Of a DNA stretch of 64,000 nucleotides, positions 37,401 to 62,781 are shown in pieces. Within the stretch, counting starts at the first letter, position 1; each line of letters opens with the position of its first letter. This stretch comes from Serinus canaria (taxonomy: Eukaryota > Chordata > Aves > Passeriformes > Fringillidae). The stretch spans positions 61,117,543 to 61,181,542 of the forward strand of contig NC_066314.1 in NCBI RefSeq assembly GCF_022539315.1, in the 5' to 3' direction. Both the position numbers and the translations under genes were made by a program. The notes beneath the pieces are model-generated. The model was not told where the DNA came from. It made no database searches and saw only the letters and a list, made by a program, of their open reading frames with translations.

Positions 37401-39099
37401 AGTTGTGTGTGTTAGCAAGAAAGGAAACCACAAGAAGCCCACAGGGAAAAGACCCTCAGTCCTATAAGGCCTGTAGCCATGGCAGTTTCGCCATTTCAGA
37501 ACAGTCCTGTGAAGGGCTCAGACCTCCACAGTGGTCTGAGCCCTGTGCCTGCCCCTCTGGGAGATCTTGGTTTCAGGGAGAAGAGGACAGCAAGGTACAC
37601 CTAGAAAGCAGGTACAGGTACACTATGTATCTAGGAAGTTCGGAAAGAGTCATCCTTGGCAGAGAAGACTCTTACTCTGCTGGGTTATTAGAAGATCTTT
37701 AACTATCTCTGGAAACCAAGCTGCTTGGTTGGCTTCCTAGCTGTGGATTCAGGCATCTAACATGAACAATTAAAACTGTTTTTGGTTAAAAACATCATTG
37801 CTTCATTGGCTGTCTGCCCCAGTGTTGGTTTCAGTTAGGAATGAGGTGACTGTTTACACACAGCTTCAGACTTTTTCACCTCAGCTGCAGCAATCTTCAT
37901 GGATACACCCTCATTACATCTTTAGCCCAGCCTGGCCTCCAGCTTTTGCCCTAGTTCCCAAAACATATACACAATAAACCCAAGACCCTGAAAGTTATGA
38001 AATTTTTCATGTAGCCCGGGGTGAGAAGATGCCAGGCCTTCTGAGCCAGATTGCACAGGATTTGGGTGGCAGGGGAATGACATGAAAAATGCAACTGTGA
38101 AGCTGAACCTAACCTTCAGGCCCTAACTGAAGACGTGTCCTGACAGTGCTCCAAAACAGGTGCCAAACCATGATGCTCTGGGCCAACCCGCTCAGCTTGG
38201 CCCTGAAATGGGTCTGATATCAATAGGACCTAAATCTACTTTCACCAAGGATGAAAATAGCAGAAATCCTGCTTGAGAAGGTATGTATGGAAAAAATGGG
38301 CTGCCAGCAGTATGTGCTTATGGTTGTTATTGCACAGCAATGAGAAAAATGAGAAGAAAGCTTTTCTCAGGTCAGCACAGATGGCTGCAGATACCTACCC
38401 CAGTGCTGCCCATGATGAGGAAAAGCATGATATGGAACCTCCCAAAGCCAATGGTTTCCACAGCTTCTTCCACTGTAAATGTCTTTTCTCCTAAACACGA
38501 AAAGAAAATTAGGACACAAAGCCTATCAGCAGTCAAATTTTAACTCCTCTTCATGAAAAATTTCTCATGCTCCTGTGGGACTGCACCAGGAAAAAGCCTG
38601 GAAACATCTACCAGCTTTATGTCCACTGACCAGCCCCCGGATGTCCTGGTGGCAGGGCTCAACAGGGGGTTGCTGGAACAGCAGCCAGTGCAAATGGAGG
38701 AAGGACAGCCTTGCACTATTTAAAATGCTTTTGAAACAGGGTAACATTTCAAAAATTATTCCAAGTAAATGAATCCTCAAATTACCAATATAATGAAATG
38801 TTTACACAAAGCAGAGGCCTGAGAAAAGCCAAGCCATCCAGCTCTTCCCACTGCCATAGGCAGCAGCTACCAGCTGGGTAGTGTGGTGGGAGGGTGGGGT
38901 GCTGATGTTGTGGCTCCATGTACAGAGGTTTTAAGTGGCTGCAGTGGCACAACTGAGGACCCTCCCTCTACCCCAGCTAAACAAGGACCCAAATTTCTAG
39001 TCCTGCCAATAGAAACCCACCTTTTGGTGGCTCTTTTCTCTCTGAGTGGATTTCCTCCAAGCCAATAGCATTTTCTGCCTCTTTTGGTGCAGTGGCCAT
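25243..39099 (-). CDS. SVOPL: SVOPL, SV2-related MFS transporter-like protein (14 coding exons)
   Basis: Predicted 12-helix membrane transporter of the SV2/SVOP branch of the major facilitator superfamily; its substrate is not known. Coding exons, 5' to 3': 39021-39099, 38399-38490, 37291-37389, 36768-36839, 36539-36663, 35201-35264, 33689-33814, 32216-32344, 30760-30833, 28440-28642, 27798-27909, 27332-27413, 25766-25855 and 25243-25413. Every join has GT-AG borders and matching phase. The product reads MATAPKEAEN at the start, MFS motif A as GLLADRYGRWK after helix 2, PESARY after helix 6, a cysteine-bearing hydrophilic loop (CGS...CHCRLF) and EVYPTTMRALGMG near helix 10. The ATG has G at -3 and +4, and MAT agrees with the mammalian start. 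Length is 487 residues to the last possible donor or 505 by read-through, against about 492 in human. ATP6V0A4 lies upstream on the same strand, as in human. The 3' terminus is the one uncertain part. Confidence 0.93.
25766..25855 (-). CDS. SVOPL: SVOPL coding exon 13
   Basis: Thirty codons in phase 0, acceptor ctgttttag, donor gtaaga. Reads VYPTTMRALGMGTSGALCRV and then GAMVAPFISQ. E-V-Y-P-T-x-x-R is the conserved MFS element between helices 10 and 11. Confidence 0.95.
26772..26789. repeat. A18 homopolymer
   Basis: Uninterrupted adenine run within an SVOPL intron. Confidence 0.95.
27332..27413 (-). CDS. SVOPL: SVOPL coding exon 12
   Basis: Acceptor ctctccag, donor gtgggt. Reads AGTVGFLFMLRALVSANFNT and then IYIYTAE, helix 10 with the conserved FNT.YIYTAE segment. 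Confidence 0.95.
27798..27909 (-). CDS. SVOPL: SVOPL coding exon 11
   Basis: Acceptor tatttccag, donor gtactc. Reads NPVNILCINLLGRRLSLCIT and then MGCTALFFLLLNICTS. GRR after helix 8 is the second-half counterpart of motif A. An open frame of 191 codons runs through both flanking introns here, but only this part is coding. Confidence 0.95.
28440..28642 (-). CDS. SVOPL: SVOPL coding exon 10 (luminal loop)
   Basis: Acceptor cccacag; donor gtaacc after the first base of a split Leu codon. Reads LGIAFAYYGVILASAELLER, then DLVCGSAAPAL, then DDSEESHSPCHCRLFGPAAY and QSMIISTAGEIA. It covers helix 7, the large hydrophilic cysteine-containing loop typical of SVOP/SVOPL, and the start of helix 8. The region around it is CpG-richer than the introns. 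Confidence 0.95.
28736..29122 (+). mobile_element. LTR, endogenous retrovirus (family A), in SVOPL intron
   Basis: Begins TGTCACTGTCATATTT at 28736 and ends with ggggaccttcacaacactgc, then aaca. It contains the blocks ggatttgtctcctgagaagc, gattggttccatgtaaattg and gatgaccaatcacag, the phrase gttttagtatataatttt, and a 3' ataataaatcagctttctga. Orientation is antisense to SVOPL. Immediately after it lies tggtgacc at about 29125-29132, resembling the start of a tRNA-Trp primer binding site, although the match stops there. Confidence 0.82.
29305..29873 (+). mobile_element. LTR, endogenous retrovirus (family C), in SVOPL intron
   Basis: Starts tgttgggtttgcatgg. Typical blocks follow: tggcttctatgggaagattc, gacagagccgatgccag, ctgaccaaggctgagcccat, gagattcccctgc, cagatccacctgcagcc-type phrases, and repeated gaccccatgggaagcccatg and gctggagcaggctcctg. 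I recognise this as a common passerine LTR type. The 3' boundary is approximate. There is no viral coding sequence beside it. Confidence 0.78.
30760..30833 (-). CDS. SVOPL: SVOPL coding exon 9
   Basis: Short exon of 24 codons plus 2 bases, acceptor gattttcag, donor gtaaat. Reads ERRGSFKDLIHPKYLRTTLQ followed by IWII, ending two bases into a tryptophan codon. It is the end of the central loop and the start of helix 7 (human KYLRTTLQIWVIW). Confidence 0.92.
32216..32344 (-). CDS. SVOPL: SVOPL coding exon 8
   Basis: Forty-three codons in phase 0, acceptor tgcttgcag, donor gtgagt. Reads FIPESARYNVSTGNTGAALA, then TLQRIARINRAAGPEG and on to PAK. PESARY is the SV2-family version of the PESPR motif after helix 6; the remainder is the central cytosolic loop. 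Confidence 0.95.
33689..33814 (-). CDS. SVOPL: SVOPL coding exon 7
   Basis: Forty-two codons in phase 0, acceptor ttggaaag, donor gtagga. Reads VFWLAGSLLIIGLASVVNPT, then IGWRWLIRIASIPGILLILV and FK: helices 5 and 6 with the GWRWLIR linker. Confidence 0.95.
35201..35264 (-). CDS. SVOPL: SVOPL coding exon 6
   Basis: Acceptor tttgctag, donor gtaaaa. Reads LIIKTEFLPTKYRGYMLPLS and then Q. The E-F-x-P-x-x-x-R-G element after helix 4 is a conserved MFS sugar/organic-ion transporter motif. One base at the 5' side completes the Gly codon split with exon 5. Confidence 0.94.
36539..36663 (-). CDS. SVOPL: SVOPL coding exon 5
   Basis: Acceptor cttttgcag, donor gtaagg. Reads ILLLSFLWAAYFSLLTSFAP, then a second helix and GGGVSGHAQG. 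This covers helices 3 and 4 with a glycine-rich turn. The intron separating it from exon 4 is only 104 bp. Confidence 0.94.
36768..36839 (-). CDS. SVOPL: SVOPL coding exon 4 (MFS motif A)
   Basis: Twenty-four codons in phase 0 covering helix 2 (MVFFGYMVFSIV) and then LGLLADRYGRWK, which is MFS signature motif A (G-x-x-x-D-R-x-G-R) between helices 2 and 3. Donor gtgagt. The invariant Asp and Arg residues are intact. Confidence 0.95.
37291..37389 (-). CDS. SVOPL: SVOPL coding exon 3
   Basis: Reads VVEAMEIMLIAVVSPLIQCE and then WQLQDWQVALVTT, 33 codons in phase 0, with donor gtgagt. It covers the rest of helix 1 and the loop to helix 2. The EAMEIML element is characteristic of the SVOP/SVOPL family. 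Confidence 0.95.
38399..38490 (-). CDS. SVOPL: SVOPL coding exon 2
   Basis: Acceptor gtgtttag, donor gtaggt. Reads EKTFTVEEAVETIGFGRFH followed by IMLFLIMGSTG: the conserved SV2-family lead-in (TVEEA.ETIGFG.FH) and the start of membrane helix 1. Phase joins exon 1 at a glycine codon. Confidence 0.95.
39021..39099 (-). CDS. SVOPL: SVOPL coding exon 1 (start codon)
   Basis: Starts with ATG at 39097-39099 in a good Kozak context (gag ATG G) and reads MATAPKEAENAIGLEEIH and on to PPK, ending one base into a glycine codon before the donor gtgggt. This is the short cytosolic N-terminus. A plausible splice acceptor (tgcctgcag) lies just 5' of the ATG at about 39127-39130, so a non-coding first exon may exist further upstream. 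Confidence 0.88.
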
Positions 39100-41009
39100 C
39101 TCAGCTCCTGCTGGGATCCGCTGTCACTGCAGGCAAGGCTAGGATTTACCTGTGAAATCTCAAACAGTCACCTGAGCAAGAAAACAGCAAGGCAGTTTCT
39201 CACACTGGAGTGGAAACTTTCAGATACAGTCAAATATGAGTTTCATGCAGCTACTGGAAGATGTCCCTTCCCATTAGGTTTTGGTGAAAAACACATAGAA
39301 ACATCACAGGGTAAGTTAGTTGAATGGAATGGAGAGATATCAGTCATCACATCACACTGGCTGTTTTTATGGAAAGTCCAGGGATTGCCTTAGGGAAGAC
39401 TTGAGACCCAGTCATAAGACAGAGCATATGACAACTTCTCCAGCCCAGAGGTCAGTGAAATGCAGCGCCAGTTTAAAAGATGCTGCACCTCCAGGAGCCA
39501 AGACATGATACAGCCAGTAGTGGTTGCCCCTTTTGGAGGCTCCCCAGTGGAGCTGGGGGGGCAGGAGAGGTGCTGCACTCTGCAATTGCTCAGTGTGGTG
39601 GGAGCCCCCACTGAGGCAGAGCCAGGTGACCCAGCCAGCTCCCTGACCCCAGGACCCTGAGGGTGGCAGGGGTAGCACTTAGCTCCTCACCCAAGCAGCA
39701 CACAGCTTCCTGCTGCAAACCAACCCCTCTGCCTCATCCCTCGGCACACTAATCCCCATCCTCTCAGGCCATCCATAAACACAGCCAAGCATTCTGGATT
39801 GCAACTGGAAGCTGGATTCCTCTGCCAGTGTTCCTGGCTTTCAGCACTAGATCTTTTGGCCTCACCACTGTTGCTTTTCCTCATCAGAAAAACTAATTTT
39901 AATCCCAGGGCAGGGATTAAGCACACTGATTGCTTAAACCCACAACCTTTCCTGCTGAGTGCATGCTCAGGCACTGCAGAGGGGGGCTCAGCACACCTGC
40001 ACTTTGTTGATCCCCTCTCCTTTGATGACCTCCCTTCAGGAGTGCTGGGCTTGGCCCAGGCTGCGTTCACAGCCAACCAGCAGAGACAGGGAAGGCTGCA
40101 GAAGGGTGAGAACTAGTGGGAATTAATGGCTGAGAGCATCTCAGATAAGATACAAAATTCCGTTTGAAATAGAGAGCAGCGTGAACACAGAAAGCATGGA
40201 ATAACAGTACTCCAGGATGGACACCTTGATCCTATCCTGAGGTACAGTTAGAAGGACGTCATTAAGGACTAATGGCAGATTAGTCAGCTGGGTCACAGAC
40301 ACTGACCTTGCTGTCACAGGTCATTACAGTCCAGCACCAAAGAATATGCAAAGGATATTGGTTACATTTGTCTCTCAGCAGTGCCCTCAAAGGCAGCAAT
40401 AGCTGCCAGCAGCTCACAGAGCCACCAGCTGATTATGATGGCCAACAGCTAGGGACTATTTCCAAGTGGAATTGGCTCAACAGAAACCAAACAAGGTGCT
40501 TGGACGTGCCCACAGGAAGAGGTAAAGATTTACTGTGTGTCTGAATTGCCAAGGGCTCTGCAATAACAAAATCTGGGCACCTGTTCTTCTCCTTTTCTGT
40601 TCCTTTGTGAGTAGGGACCTGCAAACACATTCTGCCCTAAGCTGCCCCATCACACTTTGTCAGGTTAAACAGACACTCTACACCAAAACATCTGTGGCTG
40701 TTACAGCCCACAGTGGTGGCAGGAAAAACATCAAGGTCTGGGCCTTTGCCCACCCATCCTGATGCCCTGCTACTGTTTGCTGAGAGGTCTTGTAGCATTT
40801 CACTGGTGCCTGCTCTGGGCAACAGGCATTCCTTCTGGGAAGTGCCTCAACTCTTCCACAAAAGGGGAGGGAACCCCAATCCCTGGTGCTGCTGTGCAGA
40901 ACTCGTAGTGAGAGTCAGGTGCTCAAGCAGAAGGCTGCAGTGTTACCTCCAGCACTCACAGTAGCCAGACACCCTTAGAGGCAGAAGATGGTGGATAGCA
41001 TCTGTGCAT

Positions 41010-41288
41010 CTGCCACAGGTGGTGGTGCTTACTCAACCCTTCTTGTGAGGATGACTCCAAGCAGGTGGAAGGAGGGTGCTGGGACCCATGGTTATTGAAA
41101 CACCAGCAAGAGCTTAGCTCATAGGTTTCAGAGGTAGGTCGTGCAGCAGTCAGTGCCCGTGTAAGGCACCTTTGTCATCCCCTGCCTGGGCACTGCAGCC
41201 ACCAGCTCTTCTTAGGCCAGATAAAGCCAACTCAGGCACCAGCACCATGGGAAAAATAAGGTCTGCTTCATCCTTCTAAATTTCTTGA
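41010..41288 (+). repeat. Direct duplication, copy 1 (279 bp)
   Basis: Identical, base for base, to 42142-42420 at a constant offset of 1132. It begins ctgccacaggtggtggtgct and ends ccttctaaatttcttga. Flanks differ immediately on both sides. Confidence 0.98.
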
Positions 41289-42141
41289 CATTTAGAGACA
41301 CTAGTCTCTACCACAAATAAAACCAACAAACAACAGCTGGTAAGCAGGTGGGATACACTCTCCAGCACCTCAACACCAGAAATCCGTGCAGGCACAGTAA
41401 ACCTCCTAACATTTCCTACCAAACCTGAGTTTTGCTCAACCCAAACCTTTGCAGCCTTGTTTGCCTTGATGGAGCAGCTACTTTCTATCTTCAGGGAGTC
41501 ACAAATTTCCCCTCTAATTGTAAATCCAACTAAAGACCAGTTACATGAGCCAAAAGAAGAGCAGTGACAAACCTGTTGCTAGCAGGGAAAATAAAAATCC
41601 TCCAGCTGAAGGGAACAACTAAAAGTACAGTGAAACTGCTGCTGGGACCCATTGGAATGATGCTATGAGCCCCCCTCGGAGGGCTGTGAGGCACAAAGGC
41701 CATACAACATGCAGTGCTGCCTGTGACACCACCTGGGAACTCTGTCAGTAAGGTCAGAGACCTTCTCTGGCTGAGAATTCTCCCTGCAGGTGAAAGTGGG
41801 ACTAGCTGATTATACAAATGATCAGATGCCCCCAATATTAAACAAGCTTTTACTAAATATTTTTTATTTAGTGAAGCTTTCTTACCTCTGTGGTGTCTCA
41901 GGCTCAGAGGACAAGACCTTTTCTCTTTTCTGACTGTTTTTCCTCTGCTATTTAATTTACAGCGCTGGCAGTGCTGTTTGTTTGGGATCCAGCTCCCAGG
42001 AGTCAGGTTTCCTCCCTGCTGGGCACAGGCAGGTCCCTCTCCGCCCACCTCCACCACTCAGGGGTAGGTGCTGCCGGCAGGGTGCCCAAGTGCTGACCTG
42101 TGCTTGTCTCACTGCCTCTGCAGGTCTTTCACAGGCACTGC

Positions 42142-42420
42142 CTGCCACAGGTGGTGGTGCTTACTCAACCCTTCTTGTGAGGATGACTCCAAGCAGGTGG
42201 AAGGAGGGTGCTGGGACCCATGGTTATTGAAACACCAGCAAGAGCTTAGCTCATAGGTTTCAGAGGTAGGTCGTGCAGCAGTCAGTGCCCGTGTAAGGCA
42301 CCTTTGTCATCCCCTGCCTGGGCACTGCAGCCACCAGCTCTTCTTAGGCCAGATAAAGCCAACTCAGGCACCAGCACCATGGGAAAAATAAGGTCTGCTT
42401 CATCCTTCTAAATTTCTTGA
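42142..42420 (+). repeat. Direct duplication, copy 2 (279 bp)
   Basis: Second exact copy of 41010-41288. It is followed by tgaagtggcaaaatgg instead of catttagagacacta. Either a very recent duplication or an assembly duplication. Confidence 0.98.
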
Positions 42421-45400
42421 TGAAGTGGCAAAATGGAGGGAGCATTCATGGCTTTAAACTGCCACAGGCATCCCAGCCTTGTTGTGCAGCAAATCTCAGT
42501 GCCATGATAGCTGTTGCCTCTTGACTAGGAATGTATGTGTTGACCTTTACTACTCAGTGTTGGTATTGGTCTCACAAAGGTTTCCAAAATCCTTCTGTTT
42601 TGAATACGTACACTGAGCTGGCAGCAATGGTGCAATAGTTTTATCAAAGTAATTCCCAAGATGAATCTCATCCTTCCAAGCATCTGGAAGATATTTGCTA
42701 CCAGCCAACATATGCTATCTCACAGCTTTATTTTATATCTTCTTCTTAATAATATCTAAAGTTCATCTGTTATTGGCATCTGCTGAATGAGCTGCACCAT
42801 CCAAGCTGCCAGATCCATACCATTATGTTTTCATTGCAAAAATTCCAACAGCAGTCCAGTGAAGTTCAAAGCCACAAAGATGAGCTTTCAGGCCCAGGTG
42901 TTTGGGATTGCACAAAGGGATACTATGTCTATTGCATTTTTCTAACCACCTCATGGTATTCTACTTATTTGCCATGGAAAGGCAAAGGTTGGTCAGAGTG
43001 AAGAGCAAATGAGAATGCCTACATGCATGAAAGGTCCAGGAGAAACAAAAGAGTGGGACAGAGAAAAGAAAGGTCTCCATGCTGGCCAAGGACACGATGA
43101 AGAACCATCATATAGGTAAAGACTGAGGAAAGTGCTGTTTTCTGGAGGAGCCAGAGGAATCCCAAGAAACTGTTGACTTCTGGAGTTTCTGAAACCTCAG
43201 TTCAAAAGCTAGTTCATTATCACCAGTTCAGAAGACTTAAAAGACTGGACAAGAACTCGATACCCATTTTTTTTATCTTCCACATCACAAAGTTGTCGTG
43301 GTGGGAAGGCATAGACACACACAGAGCAATGGCTCTCACAAGAAGGAATAAAAAACTCAGGAAAGAATGGCTGTGAGTGACTAAAACCAGTTTGCTTGAC
43401 TTCCTTTCTTTGCCTTTTCTTTCTAGATGGTCATTCACTGAGCTTTGTTTAATGTTTGCTCCCTAAAAAATGACTAAACACATGCCACCAGTTCTCAGAA
43501 ACAAACTACTCCCCAGCAATGGGATGAGCTTTGGTCCAGAAGCACCCATTCCCCATAGGCACATATCCAGGGGCTGCTGCAGAGGGGAATGCTGATGTCC
43601 TGGCTTGGATCAAGTAATCAAAAGTCACAGCTCTTCCAGCACTGGGTACAGTACAGTTTAAGACACTGGGCTGTTGTACCAAGAAGGTCTATTAGTCTAT
43701 AACAATGGTCTCTGCTGGATCTGACCACACCTGATGGCCACATTCACAGACCAGCTAAACAACATGTTCCACTCAAATTAGCAGCTGTGCAGGGAACAGG
43801 CAGTCACTCCAAAATCCTCCTTATCTTCTGCAGGAAAACCTTTTAAAAGCAAAGCAGTCTCTGGAACATTTCTAGGTTTTTACAGAATTCTTAAAAGAAC
43901 CCAGATGAAACCCAGGGCTCTCTTCAAAGTGTATCAATGCAACCTTGCCTCTCAACAATCTGAATGCTTCTGGAATATTAGTGGGCTTGGTTCTCTTGTG
44001 GAGTGGGGAAGCATCATTCCCGTTTCACAAATGCTCAAGTGAGACAGGCTGTGCTGTTTTATTTGGTTGCACACAGAAAGAGAGAGAACTGAATACAGAA
44101 TTAAGCCCAATGTTTGAGTTTCTGTTTGGTACAGTAAACAACAGACCACCTTGTCACCTGAGGTATTCACAGGATAACTTGTTTTTCTTGCTTAAAATGT
44201 AAGCCTTAGACAAAGAGCAAAACACCAAGAAGCTCTGAAAGGAGTGGATAATCTATTTCTGGTAATCATCTTCTCAGTTACATTGCAATCACATGGAAGG
44301 CTGCAATTAAGATATGTGTTTGTGCAGAAAATTCACCCTCTGTTTCATAAAGCAAATTCTTTTCTCTGTGTTTGATAATGCATCAAACTACTTTGGCCAT
44401 TCTTTCTGCAAGACAGCTTTTCTCCTGAGTAGGAATAGACTAAACAGGCTGTAAGGAAGAAACAAAGGTGATGTGCATATGTTGAGCAACAGTGACACCA
44501 TCTGCAGTCACGTCTGTGTAGCTTTTTCTTGTGCCATAGGTTACTTATGCCCAAAGAACTGGCGACCTGGGACCAGGCATGGGTCATGGACACACACCTG
44601 TGCCCACCTCTTCTCAGCTCCAGCTGCTGCTCAGAGCCCAAGCTGTTGGAAAGGTTAGTATGGCTTCTTGAGGCCCCAAGGGAAAAACTGGGACTACTGC
44701 TTGGCTTGGGGCTGTATTTTCTCCCCTGTCACTGTAGGTGGAGGTGACTCTCAAGCCTGACTACCACAGAAACATAACCTGTGTGGGGAATAACACTATG
44801 TGTCCTGCTTGAAACACTCCCATGTGGCTTTTTTGGTGGAGCTCGATATTAAGGCAGTGAGTTTTGAAAATAATGGCTCTTGTTTGGTCACACCCCTTGA
44901 GGGGAACACTGACCATTCCAAATCCACTTCAAAACTATGTAAAGTTTTCTTTACATAGTTCAGGGTTAAAAAAACCATAGCCTGTTATGATTAACATTAT
45001 TCAGCTTGAAGGATTAGTGATTCATGAATATTTCAAAAGATCACAGTACATCAGTACTTCAAATTCACGCCAACTGTTTTGATTCCACTTTTCTTTCTGT
45101 TCATTAGATATTAGCATTTCTGCGCAATCTGCTTTAACAACCCATCTTGAAAAATACAGCACATCTTGAGTCTCCAGTGACAAACAAGTCAATCAAGATA
45201 AATAAAATGGCTGCCAATGTGGAAACTTTTGTTTACATAGCTCAAAACTAACACTTTTGTTAAGTGATGATGTGTGTACATTTCTATAATCCAGTGCTGT
45301 CAAGCCCTGGAGCAAATCAGATAAAAAGGGGGTTATTCTAGTAAAGCATGTAGAAAATTGCAAGTCTGCAATACGATCTGTCTTTGAGATGGTTTGCATT

Positions 45401-45835
45401 GTGTGCTAAATGAAGGGCTGAAATCTTATAAGGGACTTAATTTCGTCATATGATCATCCACAGACAAAACATATTTTCCTTGGAAAGAAATATACCGCAA
45501 CGACAAGGCAGCAAATGGAGCAGAACGCATGTGAGTCGACTGATAATAACCCATTTAATTCCAAAGCTGAATCTCCTCTTTTCAACCAAGCAGTAAGTAG
45601 GCAGCTAACCCCGTCAAATGCTGAGGACCAGGTATTTGCAGACATCAGTGGAGTCTCAGCCAAGGGTTCAGCCAGACCAGCTGATACAGGTCATCTCTTA
45701 GCTGATCCAGGAGTATATTGGAATGAAGGTAGGACATAATCAATCATTCTCTTTCGTCCCATCTATCCTATTCTGTGGGTGAGCCACCACAAGGAAACAG
45801 CCTGGTCTGAGGAGGGAAGCAGTGATGCACTGGTT

Positions 45836-59895
<14,060 letters not shown>

Positions 59896-60445
59896 CTAGC
59901 CTCCGTAAGAGAGTTGAGAAACACCCGTTATTTTATAGAAATTTTATATAAAACCCAGCTGAGTTTTCTTCCTCTGTACTCTTCTCAGCTCAAAGGCAGG
60001 GAAACTGGAATTCATTCCTGACCCAGCAATATACTCTTCTCACATACCACAGAGTCACACCTGGTCTCGCAGAAAGATTTAAATAGGTACCTTTATCCCT
60101 TAATGAGAATAAGGATCCCTTCGCCTGCTCTAGCTGAAAAATCCTCCTTGTCTTAGGTGATACAAGGACCTGATGTCCTACAGAGGTCGCGTATGACTAA
60201 CATGTAGACACCTCCCTTCTGTCCACAAGCTGCTTGAATTGAGACTCAAGGAAAACCCACCCTGGCAAAGGCAGCCGTGCTAACGCAGTAGCCAACAGAT
60301 GTCCCTGTTGCACCGAGTTTGGAAAAATACCATGTGCCTGTCTGCACTACCCTCCTGCAGGTGCTGGGAGAAGGCATCAGCTGAGCTACTGCTGCACTGC
60401 GAGCAAACGCCCTTTGTGCGGGCAGGCTGCATAAGTAAATAACCC

Positions 60446-60482
60446 TGTAAAAACAAACAAGCAAGCAAGCAAACAAACAAAA
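60446..60482. repeat. (CAAG/CAAA)n microsatellite
   Basis: Tetranucleotide run reading aacaaacaagcaagcaagca and then aacaaacaaaa. Confidence 0.9.
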
Positions 60483-62756
60483 GGATGCTATTTTCAGGAT
60501 GAAATAGGAGAATGGCTGTGGGCTTCTCATCCACCTGTTTGGCTAGGCACCTTGGGAACAAGGGAAGGGTTTTAAACACCTGAGAACATGTCTGTGACAT
60601 CAGCTTAGATAACCAGTAAGAGAGCTTTTATAAGCTTACCCCCAAGGTTCTGTTTGGAAGATTCAGTGGGTTTGTTTAGTGTGGTAAGAAGGACTAATGT
60701 GGGATTCTAATTTGACTGAAAGTCTCAGCTCCATGCAGGTACTGCTTCAGCTATAGCACAGAACTCGACCTTCTCTAGCACAGCTGCAGGTCACTCTGGT
60801 GTAAAGGTGCTTCCACCAGCACAGCACACTGCAGTGTTGGACACTATATGATCCCAGCACAGACAATTAGAACTGAGTTGCATGTCTCTCTAAGAAGTGT
60901 GCAGCTACCTGTCCTGCCTGCAAAGCAAGTCCCAGAGTACTCTTCATGCAAAACAGCAGGCACAAGGAGTTCCCCCCAGGACCTTAGAGGCCATAGGGTG
61001 TACTGCTGCTGCTCTCTGCCTGCAAGCCTGAGATGAGCTAAGGCGCTGCAGTAACTAAAATAGCAGACATCCCTCCTTTTTTTTACTTCTTGGCTTGTTC
61101 AGTGATATCTAGTGCATGTGCCACCCCTGCCACTTTGATACTGCCCATCAGATCTGCAGGAAGAGATCCTTCCTCTTTGCAGAGCAGAGATCTCCTGCCC
61201 CTGACCTAAGGCAACACATTTCCACCATCCTGCTGTGGATATGCTGAGTAAGGGCTGTTGAAGATCTGTCTTTCTGCACATGAGATGAATTAAAAGATGT
61301 AACAGGGTCATAGGGGGTCTATCCCTGCTTAAGAGACAAAAATGTAGGGCTCTGTGTACAGATAAGCATCATACTCTGGCTTTTCTGAGCACAGGATATT
61401 TCACCACCTGCTCTACAAAATCAGTTCCAGCACACATACAAGTGAGTACAGTTGCAAATTGAACAAAACAGCTGCAGTTTCCTAGAGATCAGCCCAGAGC
61501 TGTGTGTAATGACAGCACGTGCTCTTCAGCTAAACTTCCCTTTCCAGAATTGAATTTCTCCTCACTCAACACCTGGTATTCGTTTCCAAAGGTTATTCAC
61601 TCTACCTAATTATTACCATCTTCTTATTCTTCACAGCTCTTAGTTCATCTTTAATAAGGATTTTTAATCAAACTTGAAAGCTTATTCCTCCGTGCTGTAC
61701 AGTTCCCCCATTCCCAATAACGTTATTGCAGCAGTGCTGCTTTGATCTTTTAACAGCCATTTTGCATACTGAGTATCAGCTTTGCCCTAATGGCACAGAC
61801 ATCTCTGAAAGCTCCAGGAGAATTCAGCAGGGAATCCTTACATTGATAAACTCAGCTTAGTATTCGCATTAGTACTGAGGCAGCTGCAAGAAAAGGAGGA
61901 AAAGAAAAATTCTTACGTTTTCCTCCTTCCTGCTCCCTCTACACCTTTCACTAATAAATTTGTGCATGGACTTAATGCTCATGAAATTGGCAGACTAATG
62001 TTACCAATTAGAGTCAAGCAGGGACTACAAGTGTAACCTGAGGCACACAGCTCTGCAAACAAATCTTAGCCTGCCTTGCAAGAGGTTGGCTCAGACCAGT
62101 CCCATGATTTTTGCAGGATATTTACTTGTCACGAATGATGACTTAGTGCTAAGCAGAAATATCCTGCTGGGGCTGGAACGACACTGCCATCTGCTTTAGG
62201 TATAGTCATCCCTGCCTTAAAGGTGGACCAGACTAAGATGTCTTGGCCTGGGTATCAGGGATGGCTGATGGCCCACAGAGCACAAAAGGAGGGCCAGAGG
62301 ATTAGTACATTTAGCAATCTGCCACAGAGGAAAACATCCATATAGATGGGCATATTAGCAACCAAAAAATTGAAAGGAAGAAGGAACATAGGAGATGACT
62401 TCATTAACACTGCAGAGAGTGTTCTGTGGATTTGTCTTTAGTAGGTATATTTTCCTTCAGTTACAAGGGCCCGAGAGAAACCAGTCTAAGTTCCTTCCTA
62501 CAAACCTACCACCACATACATCTGCAATACTGGCTCCTAGAAACTTTGCATACCACAACCTCCCTGTAGGGATCTGCTCACATTTCCAGCACTGCCTGAG
62601 CCTTAGCTGCAGAAGGTTGTGCCTATGGTTTCGGGGATTTTCGTGTCAATCACAATGAATATGTTGACAGGAATTGTGTTGCTTGTTCTTGTATTCCCAT
62701 CCTGGGAAAAAGGTCTTTGACTTTTGACTGCAGGAAATTTTAAATGCTGCAGAGGG

Positions 62757-62781
62757 AAAAAAAAAAAAAAAAAAAAAAAAA
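62757..62781. repeat. A25 homopolymer
   Basis: Uninterrupted run of 25 adenines. No retrogene body is recognisable immediately 5' of it. Confidence 0.95.

Larger units (their letters stand above)
25414..39020 (-). other. SVOPL introns
   Basis: Thirteen introns of about 104 to 2,117 bp, all GT-AG. Most hold nothing I can name. The largest (28643-30759) carries two LTRs, given separately. The 25856-27331 intron has an A18 run at 26772-26789. The 33815-35200, 35265-36538 and 37390-38398 introns show no recognisable repeat or exon; open frames in them are short and unconvincing. Confidence 0.8.
39100..45835. other. SVOPL-ATP6V0A4 intergenic spacer
   Basis: About 6.7 kb between the SVOPL start codon and the ATP6V0A4 stop codon, and so must contain the SVOPL promoter and ATP6V0A4 3' untranslated region. 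Neither a TATA-type promoter nor a CpG island stands out upstream of 39,099. The spacer holds the exact 279-bp duplication described separately. A 175-codon minus-strand frame at 41530-42057 has no recognisable features. Confidence 0.7.

Noticed and set aside
41530..42057. Minus-strand 175-codon open frame in the spacer
   Set aside because: No recognisable motif, skewed composition, no splice partners and no start context; length is within chance for this sequence amount.
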